A stretch of 64,000 nucleotides of DNA from Cichorium intybus (taxonomy: Eukaryota > Streptophyta > Magnoliopsida > Asterales > Asteraceae), in NCBI GenBank assembly GCA_023525715.1, contig CM042010.1, positions 157,203,907 through 157,267,906 on the forward strand, read 5' to 3'. Position numbers and translations under genes: made by a program. This document shows, in pieces, positions 10,706-25,633 of the stretch; the first letter of the stretch is position 1; each line of letters begins with the position of its first letter. The notes beneath the pieces are model-generated. The model did not search any database and was not told the DNA's origin. It worked only from the letters and a program-made list of their open reading frames with translations.

Positions 10706-13700
10706 GATTGCAAGTCTTGAACAGAAATAACAAAGTCATAAGTTTACATAGATATGTAAAAGGCATTGAGATTAGGAGCAACGGACACATCAGTTGCTGT
10801 GTATTGCTTGAATCTTCAAACAAAACACAATTGTTTGTACTTCACGATATTTGTCATTCGATATGGCGAATATGGCTTCACTTATCAGAATAAGCGATTG
10901 CATTGAAACCTTGAACAGTTCAAGGACTTCAAAGGAAGTACAAGACCCGCAGAACCTGAGTGACAACATAAACTGGGAAAATGTTTCACAATTCATTATC
11001 TTCCAAGAACATTAATAAGTTATAATGTGTATTAGGGAAGATGATGGAGCATTGGTCGAAACAGTTCGATCCTCGATGTATGAGATACATTGTCAATTAG
11101 TTTCCAACAAATTGAATTCTAAACCAGTCAGGCCATATTTCGACCACATTCTAGACTAAGTAGGCTTTGGAGACACTGTTGAAATGTGAAGCTGGGATTA
11201 TCCCACTTGCACATAGAGAGTCCACGGTCTTATAGTGTTCATCCGAACCTCATGACTAGCCTGAACATGATTAGCATTGTCGTTTCATTGGCTATCCCGC
11301 TGTAACTCTAAAAGAATAACTCTTTTAGAAAGAACTCATGTTCTAAGGAAACAGTGGGAGTTGGGACAGTCCTGAATGAGTTCAGGATTAGCCAAGTGAA
11401 AAGACCTTTAGTCATCACTAGGCTTGGAGTAGAAATCAGATTTCTGCTTTACAATTGACATTATCTCCTCTTAACCAGTAGTATTGATCATCATCATAAG
11501 TAGTTGTGATCGGGGTGACATACCGATTGGTGGTAAAACACTGCAGTTGGTACGGATTTGCAATCCGACTACTTAGAAGCATTGATGAACCCGGCTGCTA
11601 CCAAATAAGAGGACCTTAGGGCAAGACACGGTCTGTATGAAAATTTGATTGATTTTACACCTGGTCTAAAAACCAGTGGGAGTAACTGAGTTATCAAAGG
11701 AAAGCAACATGGACATATACATACCTTCAGAGCATCTAGTTGAGTGAGTCGATACTCAGAGTCAAGCAATTGATTCCGAGTAAAGCACTCTCAATAGCAT
11801 ATGAAATCCGAGAGGATTCTGCGTGGCATAGTGTGAGTCGTTAGTGGAGCGTGTGTGGTTTACAGGCACACTAATAGGGACACACATAGAGCATGCCATT
11901 ACAAAAGGTACATGGCCCCGGGTTTCGTCCCACGGGCATCTCGCAAGAAAGGATATTCAGATTCTCAAAATATGCCAAAGGATTGGATTTTGAGAAAGGA
12001 CTGAAAGATTTCCATTAAAATGTCAGAAAGGTTTGGATTCTCAAAATGTGCCATAAGTCCTGGATTTTGTGAATAGCCTATAACCGTGTCAAAGCCAGTG
12101 GGAGTCACCGTTATCCACTATCCCCACATGTGGGATAAATAATGGTTATAGGAAACATCTCTTTTCATTACGAAGTGTAATGACTTGGTGTTAAGAGACG
12201 GATCACTATGAAAGCCTTAATAGAAATACGGCATACTCAGGTGGTTGTAAACGACTATGAGATCCAGATTCTGCCAAGATGATCTTGATGAGATTCAAGA
12301 TGCATAGACTTAGGAAAGCTTTTCTTATCATTGCAAAGTGTGATGACTTGGCATGAAAGAAATTAAGAAAGTGCAACATACTCACATAATTCAAAGTCAT
12401 CTATTAGATAGATGAAATCACCAGCATAGACCTAGCCATTCTAAGCATGATCTTGATAAGATTCAAGATGCATGAGAAGAGTCCCCGAAAGGAAATAGTT
12501 TTTCGAAAATCATGACACAAGGATTATGAATAATCTTTGGATTCCAAAAAAGGTTTGGAATAAGATTGGATCGGGTTCCACAAATTTCTTGGATCGATCC
12601 TAATGTCATGAACATATCCTGATGACTTGATGCTTAGGGCATAGTAAGTTGGATTCAGGACATTGTCTGGCTGGGAGTACTGGATGGATTGTTTGAACTC
12701 AAGAGATAAACATTGGGAAATGATTAGGGTGAAAGTGATAGGGTTAAAATTTGAAAGATTTTTCAAAGTGGTAATTATTAACGTCAGGACATGATGTTAA
12801 AGGACTTCATGGTTAAAGAATCTCGTTGGTATTATGATGGAGCGCGTGTGGTTCACCGGCACATCATAACGCCTCGAAATAGTCTTAGGGTGCAGTCAAG
12901 TAGACTAAAAACCCCAGAACCATAGGAAGTCATAGTACACATTACCATAATTGAGTTAGGAGAGAAATTGACAGGATAACATATTGAGATGTTATTGGAT
13001 GAGCATCCGATTGGATCATCTGCAATAAAATGTATAAGTATAAGATTCTTTGGATACATAGAAAGAGTGTAAGGTTGATAAAAGACATAGATGTAAAATT
13101 AGAATTGAAAGTTTAAAAGAAATCTTGAAACCGATAATAGTTTATGACAAGGTCCGACTTGGTGATTACCTTGTGAAGACTTGGTAATAAGCAGGAGTAG
13201 CTGCCAGTCAGATCTTTATGTTTCACTTTTGCATGTTTTACTTCCCGAATAATTTAATTATTCAGAAAGGTCCACAGTCGCTCATACTTTGGAAAGTAAG
13301 TACTGAATCAAGACTGTCATGAATTGGTTTGTAGACTGTCTAAGGAGTTAGACATAGCAATAGGATTGCTACAACGTTCATGAGTACTTAGAAATAGAGA
13401 TTTGAGTATTGGATAAACCCACGCTCAGTAGATTGCTTCATGGATTATATCACAAGCAATGTTGAGACGATAATATCTTATGATCTTGAAGTGGAGATAT
13501 ATGAGTTATGATTTACAAGACAGTTATTCATTGATAATACGAAAACGCATCGGTAACACGATGTTATAAAACGTGTTGTTGTGAATGATTTGACTGGTAA
13601 AAGATATAAGCATATAAGTCAAAACTTATTCGTTCCTTGACCCTGATGGGAAATATATATCTGTAGGCCTCTCGATGATTTTGAAGTTGACTAAAGTGCT

Positions 13701-13973
13701 GGCCAGCCTGGACTAAATTGATGTGTTCAATTAGATGTTCTAAAGTCATAAGCAGAATCGGAAATCGGGAAACAGAGTATCAGACAGAGATTGATCTCAA
13801 TCCATGTCTCGTGTCTGAAAATATCTTGTTGGACGAAGGATCATATGATCACTTATCTTTGGACAGAACTGACTAGGTCAGAGTTCGGCAGCGGTTTCTA
13901 GGAAGCTATAGTTGCTAAATTAATTAGAGGGTAAATTGGTAATTTTAGTCATAGACTTATCCAAGTGGGAGAA

Positions 13974-14750
13974 TGTTGGATTAGGTGTCTAAGCCATGAC
14001 TAATAATTAGTATTTATCTAATTAATAGTAGCATAGTCCATTTGGGTTGCCCTCATAGTTGGAGGATTGGCAGAAAGTCCGGTAGAGAGAAAGGTTCATT
14101 TATTATGTGATTAATAAATCAATAGAAATTAAATAAATAGTTTATTAATATATTTAAGTGATAATATATTAATTAGAAACTATAATAATTAATTAGGAAT
14201 TTTTCTGGAATTAATTGGAATTAATTTGGCAGTTAAATTGATTAATTAAGGTGCAGGGACTAAAACTGTAATTATTCAATAGTTGAGTAAGTGACAGTTT
14301 GAGTGAGTGTGTGTGACCAACGAAATTATATATGGAAACATATATATTTTCGATTTTAATAATGAGGATAAAAGGATTTGAATTAATAAGATAATAGTCT
14401 ATCTTGATTTGAATTCAAAAGGTTTATCTCTTAAGGATTATCTGGTCATCCACTGGAGCCTATAAATAGGGAGGCTCTCCCTAAACCCTAGACCACGAAT
14501 TTTAACTCTCTCTCCCAATGAATTTTCGGCCAAGAGCTCAGCTAAGGGTGTGACTGCATTTGAGGCAAGAGACTTCTGTTGCTTTGCTTCCAAGATTCAC
14601 TTTAAGGTTGGTTTTTCTTGATCTTTCTTTTAGTTTATCTTTTTCTGGCCTTCTAGGATATGTTATATGTTTAATTAGAAGAAAACCTAGATCTATATAG
14701 GTTGCATGTGAACTTAGGAATGTTAGTTCATAGTTGCAGAATACCTTTCA
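13974..14750 (+). repeat. 3' LTR of the copia-type element
   Basis: 777 bp, same length and ends as the 5' LTR, about nine substitutions by eye. Preceded by the purine tract AAGTGGGAGAA. Confidence 0.93.
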
Positions 14751-14819
14751 ACTATAAGGTTTATGGCCGAGATAACTGCATAGATCATAATGTGTGAGTT
14801 TAAAACATAATATTTATTT

Positions 14820-16304
14820 TGATAAATGTTGTATATTATCTTATGTTGATCAGGCATCAATGTTAACCCATTTCCAAGCATCAAGTTAAGATCTTCTATG
14901 AGCAAATCAATAAACATTTCCAGTTTTCCTTGTTCTCAACACACACAACTGCCCCAAGCTATAGGGTATATATGATTATTAGCATCTCTACCCACAACAA
15001 AGCAACTCTTATTGACAAATTCCTTTCAGGAAACAACCATCTATGTCTATCACCCTTCTACAACCTTCCAGCCATCCTTTCTTAACAGCATCAAAACATA
15101 TATAAAGTTTGCTAAAGTAGTTTTTACCATCGGGCATTGACAGAACATCCAATTTCACAGTTGAATCTGGGTTTGACCTTCTAATCTCCTTCATGTAAAA
15201 CCATAACTTCGCATAGTTTTTAGTCAATGTACCCTCGATTAAATTGATGGCATGTTGGCTTGCCCTTCTACATTGGCTTAGACTAACATTTATTCCAAAA
15301 TTTTGAATCACTTCTAGTCTTAGTTGTCTAATACTCAGTTTTTGTCTATGTAACATTTCCTTGGTGTAATGACTTCCAATCCAAGAGTATGTCACAATTG
15401 ATCCTAACTTGTAGTTTCTTGCAGAGTTATGATCACTTTTCAAAGACTTTATTTGAAATGAATGTTCATCTCCCATCCATGATGCCCATAATCTAAAGGT
15501 ACATTCCCCTTGACAACACTTGACTAACAACCTTTTATTATCATTCTTCTTGAAAACAAGTTTGTATCCATTAGCCACAGCATGGTTACACAACATGTAT
15601 TTTAGCTGTTTTGGGTTCTCAAATCTCATACCTAGAATGGGTTTTTGAGCTTTCCAATGTATTTTTTCATTAAAGGTAGGATGAACAACACCTTCTTCCT
15701 CATTCTATTAGTCCTCATTATCTTTAACCTGAGGACATATTTTGCTAAGAAATTAATCATCACCCATCTTGTTCATTTTTGGAATTTCATTATCACCAAT
15801 CAAATCTTCCAAATCCTGACCACTAGGGACATCATCTTTTTCATTCGTTTCTTTGTCTACAGCTTCAGGAACTTTATTATGTGATTGTATTACAGAACCT
15901 TCTTATTCGCTAGTTAACACAAAAATCATATCTTCATCGAACCATTCTTCTAACCCTGACCCAATATGGTCCATAAACAAAGAAATTTTTTGGTTTACAG
16001 ACTCTCCAAAAGCTTTATTAGCATTGTCTAAAAATTTCCCATAATCCAAATCATTCTTTATGAATCTAATACCTTGTGATAATGGTCGATTTGTGATACA
16101 ATAATACATTTTCTCACAAGGGACCCCAACAAATCTTTCAAGCCAGGACCCACACTCGTGAAGATTCATTGCAGCAAAATCAACACCGGTAAATACTACA
16201 CTCTCGCCATAAGCATAAGAACAAGGATGGCGTAAAAACATACGGTTGTAGTGGCACCGAACTTTAAAGTATACCGGATCCGGCATGTTACTGGTCATGC
16301 ACAT
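14820..16304 (-). pseudogene. MULE-1 transposase, truncated (mudrA-like)
   Basis: Read leftward from 16304. First comes an N-terminal domain (RCHYNRMFLRHPCSYAYGES...) as in plant MULE proteins, running to TAA after FVLTSE near 15903. A linker with several stops follows (to about 15655). Then comes the MuDR DNA-binding/transposase part (FENPKQLKYMLCNHAVANGY; CTFRLWASW) reaching the first catalytic Asp in VIDIDGCFLKG (about 15015). After a frameshift, GRDANNHIYPIAWGS, ENKENWK, DLLIEDLNL and LTLMPDQHK (second Asp) are readable to about 14820. There the reading ends at the hAT/copia insertions, so the third catalytic residue, the SWIM zinc finger and the C-terminus are missing. Not functional. 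Confidence 0.8.
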
Positions 16305-16612
16305 TCAAACAGTAGAAACCCTAGATGATCATCTTATTCGGAAAAAATTTCAGCGAACAAACTACAGATATACACACAGCCTGTGACACGGATCTTTTTC
16401 AATTGAATTTTAAATTTTAATGCCATGTCATCCAATTGTTTAATAAATAAATTCCAACTCAACATTCAAACCCCTTTAATCGGTTACCCTTCCAAAAATG
16501 GTTTAAGACACACGAGTTTTTCGACTTTAATGACTTAGGAGGCACGAAAATTTGTTAAGGGACATGTTAAAATTTTTGGTGATAGTTTATAGGGCCAATG
16601 TGACAATAACCC

Positions 16613-16621
16613 ATATTTTAA
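16613..16621 (+). repeat. Target-site duplication of MULE-1 (right)
   Basis: ATATTTTAA, identical to 6013-6021. Confidence 0.95.
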
Positions 16622-17420
16622 CAACCAAAAGCCATGGAAAAACACAAAAGTATCTATGATACGACTAAGTAATAGTTAAAAGCTTTGCGAGTTTCTCATG
16701 GTTTGATTATTGTTTCCTTTTTTATTTCTTAAAATGACATTCTACTTTCTAAAAATGACCTACTAATGTTTTTTAAACATTGGATTTGTGTTTTTGTTAT
16801 GGTTGTGTTATTTTCAAGCTTGGATATTTATTAGAGTTTTTGAACTATACACAATCTTATTGAAAGGATTATTGGATTTTTTAGTTTTTTTTTTCTCGAA
16901 ATTTAAATAGGTTAATCGTTGAGAAAAGTATAAACAGTCTCACTCGATTTCAACCCATTAAATAAAAAGATTAGGTTGGGTAGGGAATTCTCAACCTATT
17001 TACTTAAATAGGTTGGATTGGGTTAAGATTTTTAACCCATTTAATTAAACATGTCAACCTGAAAATGACTCAACCAAACATGTCGGTCTAGTTGTAGCTA
17101 GCAGCTTAGGTGCGGCATTGTCAATCTCGTATAGATCTATACACAGTTATCACGCTCTATTACCGAGACTCTGGTTATAGTTTAGGGATTTAGTATGTGT
17201 ACTTCAATAAGTACGGTGAAGACTTTGTCTCGCATAAATGTTTTCAACATGTTTACGTTTTATTTGTAAATGAAAACCCTTGTATTTGTAATTATCACTT
17301 TTCCCATGATAATAAAATAGTGTATAATAATTATATACTTTTATATAATTATTTGTTTTGTCCCAAAATGTTATGATAGTATTAGTACCCATAAACTATA
17401 CCTATTATAGTTTATTTTAG
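16622..17420. other. AT-rich intergenic stretch
   Basis: No gene seen. A stretch at 16910-17080 rich in TTAACCCAT and AGGTTGGGT motifs resembles, in looser form, the sequence left of MULE-1 at 5840-5960. Confidence 0.4.
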
Positions 17421-17426
17421 GTGTTT

Positions 17427-20177
<2,751 letters not shown>

Positions 20178-20679
20178 TCAAGAGAAGGGCAAGGGCGATC
20201 TAGAAGTGGAATAATCTCATTCTCTAATCAATCTAAGTACATGAGGATGTTTTTGGGTACATATCAAACATGAGTCTTTCAAATGTTATTTGTTGATCAT
20301 AAAATATGTTTTGACCTTTAAAGCTCGAAAAGTTATAATTTCTTTTGATGTTGAACAAAATGTTTGGTTTTGAAAGAAATATGAAATACATGACTATCAA
20401 CATGATTTTGAAACCTTTATGAATATTGGATCAAGTTTATTTCAAAGTTTTATATGTTGGGTCTCATGTAGCTAATCTTTGTTTTATTGAGTCAAGTGTC
20501 CTTTTTTAGGATTTGAATTGCTGAATATGGAATTTTTTTGTTGAATTGTGTATGTTGATGAATGCATTCATGATTGGAAGTTCGGACCTGATGACATAGA
20601 CTCTACTATGGATTGACGCGGTCCTTAGTAGCTTCGAGGCTTTCTGATACTTGGGACTCACCCTTAGTAGCTCAGAGGC
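20178..20679. other. LTR-like debris, left of the CACTA insertion
   Basis: It contains repeats of AGTAGCTYMGAGGCTTTC-type sequence with GATACTTGGGACTCACCC (20590-20680). The related phrase CTCGGGGGCTTTCCGATACA appears at 32450, right of the CACTA element, so both sides were one sequence before that insertion. No coding content was seen. Confidence 0.5.
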
Positions 20680-20682
20680 TTT
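20680..20682 (+). repeat. Target-site duplication of the CACTA element (left)
   Basis: TTT here and at 32417-32419. Three bases is the CACTA standard. Confidence 0.85.
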
Positions 20683-20699
20683 CACTAGTACAAAATCGC

Positions 20700-22450
20700 A
20701 CATTGGTCACACTTGATCGAAAAATGCCTGCGACATTTTAAAAAAAAAGTGTGGCCATAGGGCACTGATGAAATATCGAGAACGTTTATGGCTACATGTA
20801 AATTAGGTTGTGTGACCATATTATGGAGAAACAAAACAATGACCACACTTATTTACAAAAATGTGACACTCATTCGTTACACTGGACTTAAATGTAACTA
20901 AATGATACAATCACCCACATTTATCGTTTTAAGAATGTGACATTTATTTTATTAGAGATTATAGATACGTAATGGTCACATAAGAAAATTGTACATGTGA
21001 CTGTGTGATTGTGCAATATTGGACACATCAAATCTAATGTGTCCAAAAACATAACAAATATGGCCACATCAAATATAATGTGTCCAAAAATATAACAAAT
21101 ATGGCCACATAAAATAGTCGTGTGTCCATAGGATGATGTTTATTGGTTACATATTAAAAGTAATAAAATAAGTCGGTTTAAGTGGTTTATTGTCATATGC
21201 ATATTTATTACATGTGTCAAAATATGATCAATTGTATTGGAAAATTTAAATACGTGTGACTGTATGTAGGATTTGGTGAGCGTAGAATTAAAAAACGTGT
21301 CCATAGGTAAATATAGTTGAATAAGAAAACCATTGTTTGGGTAGTCTACATATTTTATGTTCATTGAAAGTGTGACCATCGATATGTAATTGCCATATGT
21401 TTTATATTATATTATGTCCAAAGGTAAAAAATGGTCATCATAAAAATTAAAAATGTTTATGTAGGTATGCAATGGTCACGTCGTAATATCTTATGTGTGA
21501 CTTAAAACAAACTATTGTCATGATAAAAGAGAAATGTTGTGAGTGTAATTATCATATGATCACTGTATACTTGATTTTATGCGTCTAAAATTGTATACAA
21601 TATAACTGGTAATAAGGTTGACCACATAAATGATTTTTTGTGTCTATAAGATCGGGTTAGCCACTTAGTAAAGGAAAACAAAAACAAGTAATTATAATCA
21701 TTCTATGGTCACATTTTAATTGTTTATGCGTGTCAACAAACAAATAATTGTTATGATAAAAGAGAAAACATTGCGAGTATAAGTATTATATGGTTACGGC
21801 ATAGTTTATATACGTGTCTAAAGGATTTGATTGATTTCAATGAAGGTAAAATCGAGTACATATGGTCATGTAAATGACTTTACATGTCCATAGAGTAGCG
21901 TTTAGACACTTAGTTAAAAATCAAATACATGTAACTATAACCATGTTATAGTCACTTCGTAATATCTTATATGTGTCTAAAACAAACAATTGCATAATAA
22001 AAGAGAAAAGTTGTGAGTGTAAGTATTATATGGTCACAGTATAGTTTACTATACGTGTTTAAAACTATATATAATATAAATGGTAAAAAATTATTTATTT
22101 GAGATTTTAGACACATTGAATTAAGCAAACCGTGGCCAAAGATGTTGTAATCAATTATTATTTCGAATGACTGTGGCCATAACTTTTTTATAGACACACA
22201 AATGTTTTTAGATAGTGATCATCGTTCATCCGGTAGTAACAAAAATTATTGTTACCATGACATTTGATATCATTCAGACACATAAAAAAAATCGGTGTGA
22301 CTATTGTTTATATTTTGTCACACAAATATGATAAAATTGTGACTATAAAATACTTACAATCACTAGTTTTTCTTTTATTATGACTATTTTTATATTTAGT
22401 CACACATTTATATTTTAGAATGTGGTTATTTTTTTGTATTTACCCACAGG
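20700..22450. repeat. Left subterminal repeats of the CACTA element
   Basis: Dozens of diverged copies of short motifs such as ATGGTCACA, GTGTGACCAT, TGTGTCCA and TGGCCACA in both orientations. They match the motifs of the right subterminal region. No coding frame runs through them. Confidence 0.8.
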
Positions 22451-23089
22451 TATAATTACACATATTAGACACCTATTATTATTATAATTTGAACAAAAAT
22501 ATAAATATAAAATATAATGTAATAAAAAACAAGTTTTTATTATTAATAATTTAATATTCTTAAATCAAACCAAATATACAATACAATGTGGGATATCATA
22601 TTACTCTTTTCATCATTCCAAAATCTAGCATACAACTTTTGTCTCAGGTATCTCCGATACCTTGGCCAGATTGCAAATCTAAAATTCCACATGCCCTTTT
22701 CTTTTCTTTTATTTTCTTTTTTTCTTTTGGAATGGAAATCTAAATTTACTCCTAACCTAAACACCTCCTAAACTACCACCAATGTCTCCGAAGAGACTAG
22801 AACCCTCACCCTTAGGGTGGAAGGCAACACCAAATTCCACATGCCCTTGTTGTCCAAAGATACTAATATGGCACTCCATGAATTTAGATATACCTACACC
22901 AAATTAATCAAACTACAAATAATTTCTTCAATATTATTACAAATAATCATTAACCGACTCAAACTTTCATATACAATTCAAACTTTAAACAATACCTGCA
23001 CAATGTGTCTTCATATTGTATAATCTCTTCCCAACTAGATCCAAATCTACAATTTACAAATTATAAAGTTATTCTTAAGGAAGATACTA
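22451..23089. other. CACTA interior, no gene recognised
   Basis: AT-rich. Near 22680 and 22835 the phrase AAATTCCACATGCCCTT occurs twice. Nothing else supportable was seen. Confidence 0.4.
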
Positions 23090-23346
23090 TAAAAGAGATT
23101 TACAACAGACCAAGAATCAGACCCATCTAGATGGCATGATCGAATAACAGCCTCGTTATTTTTTAATACAATTTCAACAAAGTCATGAAGAGTGAAACCC
23201 ATAACAGACGGGCCAATAATATAAGAGTTTGAAGGGGGTGTATCTCTAATTGAGTTTAATTTAAAGACACCATGAATATTATAATAGTCAACAATCTTTA
23301 ATGGAGTTTCTGGGTTAGCATATGACATTAAATTTACAGCATACCT
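23090..23346 (-). pseudogene. SKU5-like (multicopper-oxidase family) exon fragment
   Basis: Read leftward: RYAVNLMSYANPETPLKIVD, YYNIHGVFKLNSI, SVMGFTLHDFVEIVLKNNEA, then SCHLDGSDSWSVV. This matches the second half of plant SKU5-similar/ascorbate-oxidase-like proteins (NPxTPLKxxD, then YVEVVF.N and WHLDG). These are secreted or GPI-anchored cell-wall proteins of the multicopper-oxidase fold. The conserved Trp before His-Leu-Asp-Gly is Cys here. Only one exon is present, with no catalytic copper cluster or termini, and it lies inside the CACTA element. A related fragment lies in opposite orientation at 29.4-30.1 kb. Confidence 0.75.
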
Positions 23347-24190
23347 AAGTATTGATTCCTCCGGACATCTCTTTATTACACAAAACGCATTTCACTCGGT
23401 CCAACTTGTTAGGATTAGCCAATACTCCATATGCCCATCCAGGATCATTTGATTTCCTTTTAAGATTCTCTTGGCTTGTAGTTGGTTCCGTAGATGGGGT
23501 CGTTGTGGTGGATGTCATCACTTAAGATGCTATTTAAGATAAGAAAATACCACCATTAGAAAATTCAAATTAAACAGTTAGAATAAAAAGTTACATACAA
23601 AGGACAGTGGACACAATTAATGAATCTGTGAAGTTAATAGTTTCTGAAATACAGTTAGAATAAAATATGAAATACACGGTTACTGAAATACATAAACGAA
23701 TACATGATACATATTACATACATAAACAAATACATGATACATAGTTACATGATGATGATACAAAGTTAATGAATCTGTGAATAATGAATACATAATGAAG
23801 AAATAGTCAAATGATACAGTCAAATGATACACAGTTACTGAAATACATGATACATATTACATACATAAACGATACACAATTAATGATATGCAGTTACAAA
23901 GTCTGAAGTTATCTCTTTCTGTGGCAAATGTCAAAGAATCTCAAATACATACATACCTAGATACTTTTAAAACTAAAATCTCAAATAGTCAAATACATAC
24001 ACTCTGAGAATTCGTGAAAATGTGAAATACATATATACTCTGTACTCTGTAGCAAGAAATCTGAAATACATAAAAACTGAAGAAATCTGAAATCCTAAAT
24101 TTGAAATACATACTTTGTAGTCTAGTCTCTAATTCTGTATCAAGCAATCTGATATACATACATTTATAATCTGAAATACATACACACACT
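23347..24190. repeat. Degenerate GAAATACATA-type short repeats
   Basis: Runs of ATACATAAACRAATACATGA, TGATACATATTACATACAT and CTGAAATACAT recur from about 23640 to 24190. The part 23347-23640 shows nothing recognisable. Confidence 0.5.
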
Positions 24191-24920
24191 GAAATTCATA
24201 CACCAGTCACCGTCGCTTAAAAATAAGAGAAGTAGAGAGGTAGAGAGAAGATAAGTAGCTGAACATCTTCTGAAAATCGAAAAAACGTAACCCATTCTTC
24301 ACTGAAATCGAAAAAACGTAACCCATTATTCACTGAGTCACTGTCGCTTAAAGGAGAGAAGTAGAGAGGACTAGTTGATGGAGTGACATATCGAGAGGCG
24401 GAGAGAGTATGAATTACCTTGACTTAGTCGCCGTCGCCGATCATCGATTAGGTTGACTGGTGATAACAAAATCGATTAAGTACTGGGTTAGGTTTACCGC
24501 AGATCGTCACTTTAGTCGCCGGTGGATGACTGGTGTTAACACTACGTCGCCATTGTCATAGCCTTCTCGCTGATTGCCGGTGGTTGGGACTTGGGATCGC
24601 AAATCGCCATGAGACTTGAGAGCACTGAGTCGGATGTGAGAAGGGAGAAAATAGAGGGAGAAACGGGATTAGGGTAAAAAAAATATTGTTTTCCTTTTTA
24701 ATTTTTTAAAATTAAAAACTAAAAAATTAACTTTCACCAAAATCTTCCCGCTCAACCGAGTTTGACCAGCTTTGACCGAGTTATCCCGAGTTTGACCGAG
24801 TGTTGACCGACTTTTGGCCGAGTTTGACCGAGTTTGACCGCCGTTGATCAAATCCGAGTAACTGGACCGATTTCTTCAACTCACTTCAGTAATAGCCCGA
24901 GTCCGAGTACTCGGCCGAGT
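24191..24920. repeat. TTTGACCGAG-rich segment
   Basis: From 24750 to 24920 the motif TTTGACCGAG or close variants (GTTGACCGA, TTTGACCGCC) occur about ten times. The upstream part (24200-24650) has GAGAAGTAGAGAGG and CACCGTCGC-like short duplications. It resembles subterminal repeats of a small DNA transposon, but no ends were identified. Confidence 0.45.
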
Positions 24921-25029
24921 TGACCGAGTTTTACAACACTGCTTAATACGTATAAGGTATGAGCCTTAGGGTTCAGGTGTGGTTTCATCAACCCACTTGA
25001 ACCCCCACACACACACGTACACACTCACT

Positions 25030-25031
<2 letters not shown>

Positions 25032-25121
<90 letters not shown>
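25032..25121. repeat. (AT)n microsatellite
   Basis: About 90 bp of AT repeats, flanked by ACACACTCAC and ACACTTACAC sequence. Confidence 0.95.
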
Positions 25122-25124
<3 letters not shown>

Positions 25125-25489
25125 TTACACACACACCATATGTAGGTTTTAATTTCTCGTATTTGGGTTTTAATTCCCGAATTTAGGATTTAATGTTAGG
25201 TTGTTTTTATTTGTTTTGTAATGGTGTGCTTTTTTAAATAAATGATATTTGACTTTTTAATTTTAGTTAATATGTATTTAATATTATTTGAAAGATTAAA
25301 TTAAATGTTATATTATTTTTTTAATTGATAAATAAATTTAATAATCAAAAATCTGATGTGGTATCGTGGGTTCAGTGGATATTGGTTCCATGGGTGAAAG
25401 ATTGGTGAAAGATGGGGAAAGATTAAAGTGAGAGGAGAGAGAAAAACTGATGTAGCGCATGGGATGGGTGGGTTCATTGGGAGTATGAC

Positions 25490-25633
25490 TTGTGTACTAT
25501 GGCTTATGGCATATGACTTATAGCTTATGGTGTATGGGTTGGGGCTTAAGGCTTATGGCTTAGGTCTTAGGGCGTAAATTCTATTGCTTAGGGCTTAGGG
25601 ATTTTAGCTTATGGTTTAAAGCTTGTGCCTTAT
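25490..25633. repeat. Degenerate GGCTTATGG/TTAGGG-type repeats, left block
   Basis: Short, variable units such as GGCTTATGG, GGCTTAGGG and GGCTTAAGG. Same type as the block after the minisatellite. Confidence 0.6.

Larger units (their letters stand above)
8839..12865 (+). repeat. Four dispersed copies of a conserved motif of about 25 bp
   Basis: GGAGCGYGTGTGGTTNAC followed by CGGCACA (AGGCACA in one copy) occurs at 8839, 8920, 11846 and 12839, each followed by an ACTAAT or ATCA-type tail. The sequence around the copies is not similar, so the motif is more conserved than its surroundings. Confidence 0.7.
7138..14750 (+). mobile_element. Copia-type LTR retrotransposon, probably non-autonomous
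   Basis: Two 777-bp LTRs (7138-7914 and 13974-14750) start TGTTGG and end CTTTCA. A primer-binding site TGGTATCAGAGC (7916-7927), complementary to initiator Met tRNA, follows the first LTR after one base. A purine run AAGTGGGAGAA precedes the second. Flanking bases GCTAT / ACTAT give a 4-of-5 target duplication. The LTRs differ at about nine positions by eye (about 1%), so the insertion is fairly recent. The 6.06-kb interior nevertheless has no reading frame longer than about 100 codons and only a gag-like remnant, so it looks like a family moved by enzymes supplied from elsewhere. Confidence 0.9.
6716..14778. mobile_element. Short hAT-like element, split by a copia insertion
   Basis: The left end starts CAGTCAATCTCGG (6716) and the right end reads CCGAGATAACTG (to 14778), an inverted pair of hAT type. 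Excluding the nested retrotransposon it is about 445 bp. Internal features are many CGAGAT/GCCGAGAT motifs (6720-6865), a possible transposase tail (NDVDSDAEPMDCD then TAG, about 6880-6922) and CCGCTATA repeats near 7070-7135. No direct 8-bp target duplication was found. Instead the flanks continue the inverted match (AATCTATG / CATAGATC), so the limits may be wrong. Confidence 0.45.
6022..16612 (-). mobile_element. Mutator-like element MULE-1 (10.6 kb, nested insertions)
   Basis: Inverted termini 6022-6116 and 16518-16612 begin GGGTTATTGTCACATTG on each side and match over about 95 bases with roughly six differences by eye; they are bounded by the perfect 9-bp duplication ATATTTTAA. A transposase remnant reads leftward from the right end and a small GRF zinc-finger gene reads rightward from the left end. 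The middle has been replaced by a hAT-like element (6716-14778) and, inside it, a copia retrotransposon (7138-14750). Without these the element would be about 2.5 kb, so the part encoding the transposase C-terminus has been lost. Confidence 0.9.
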
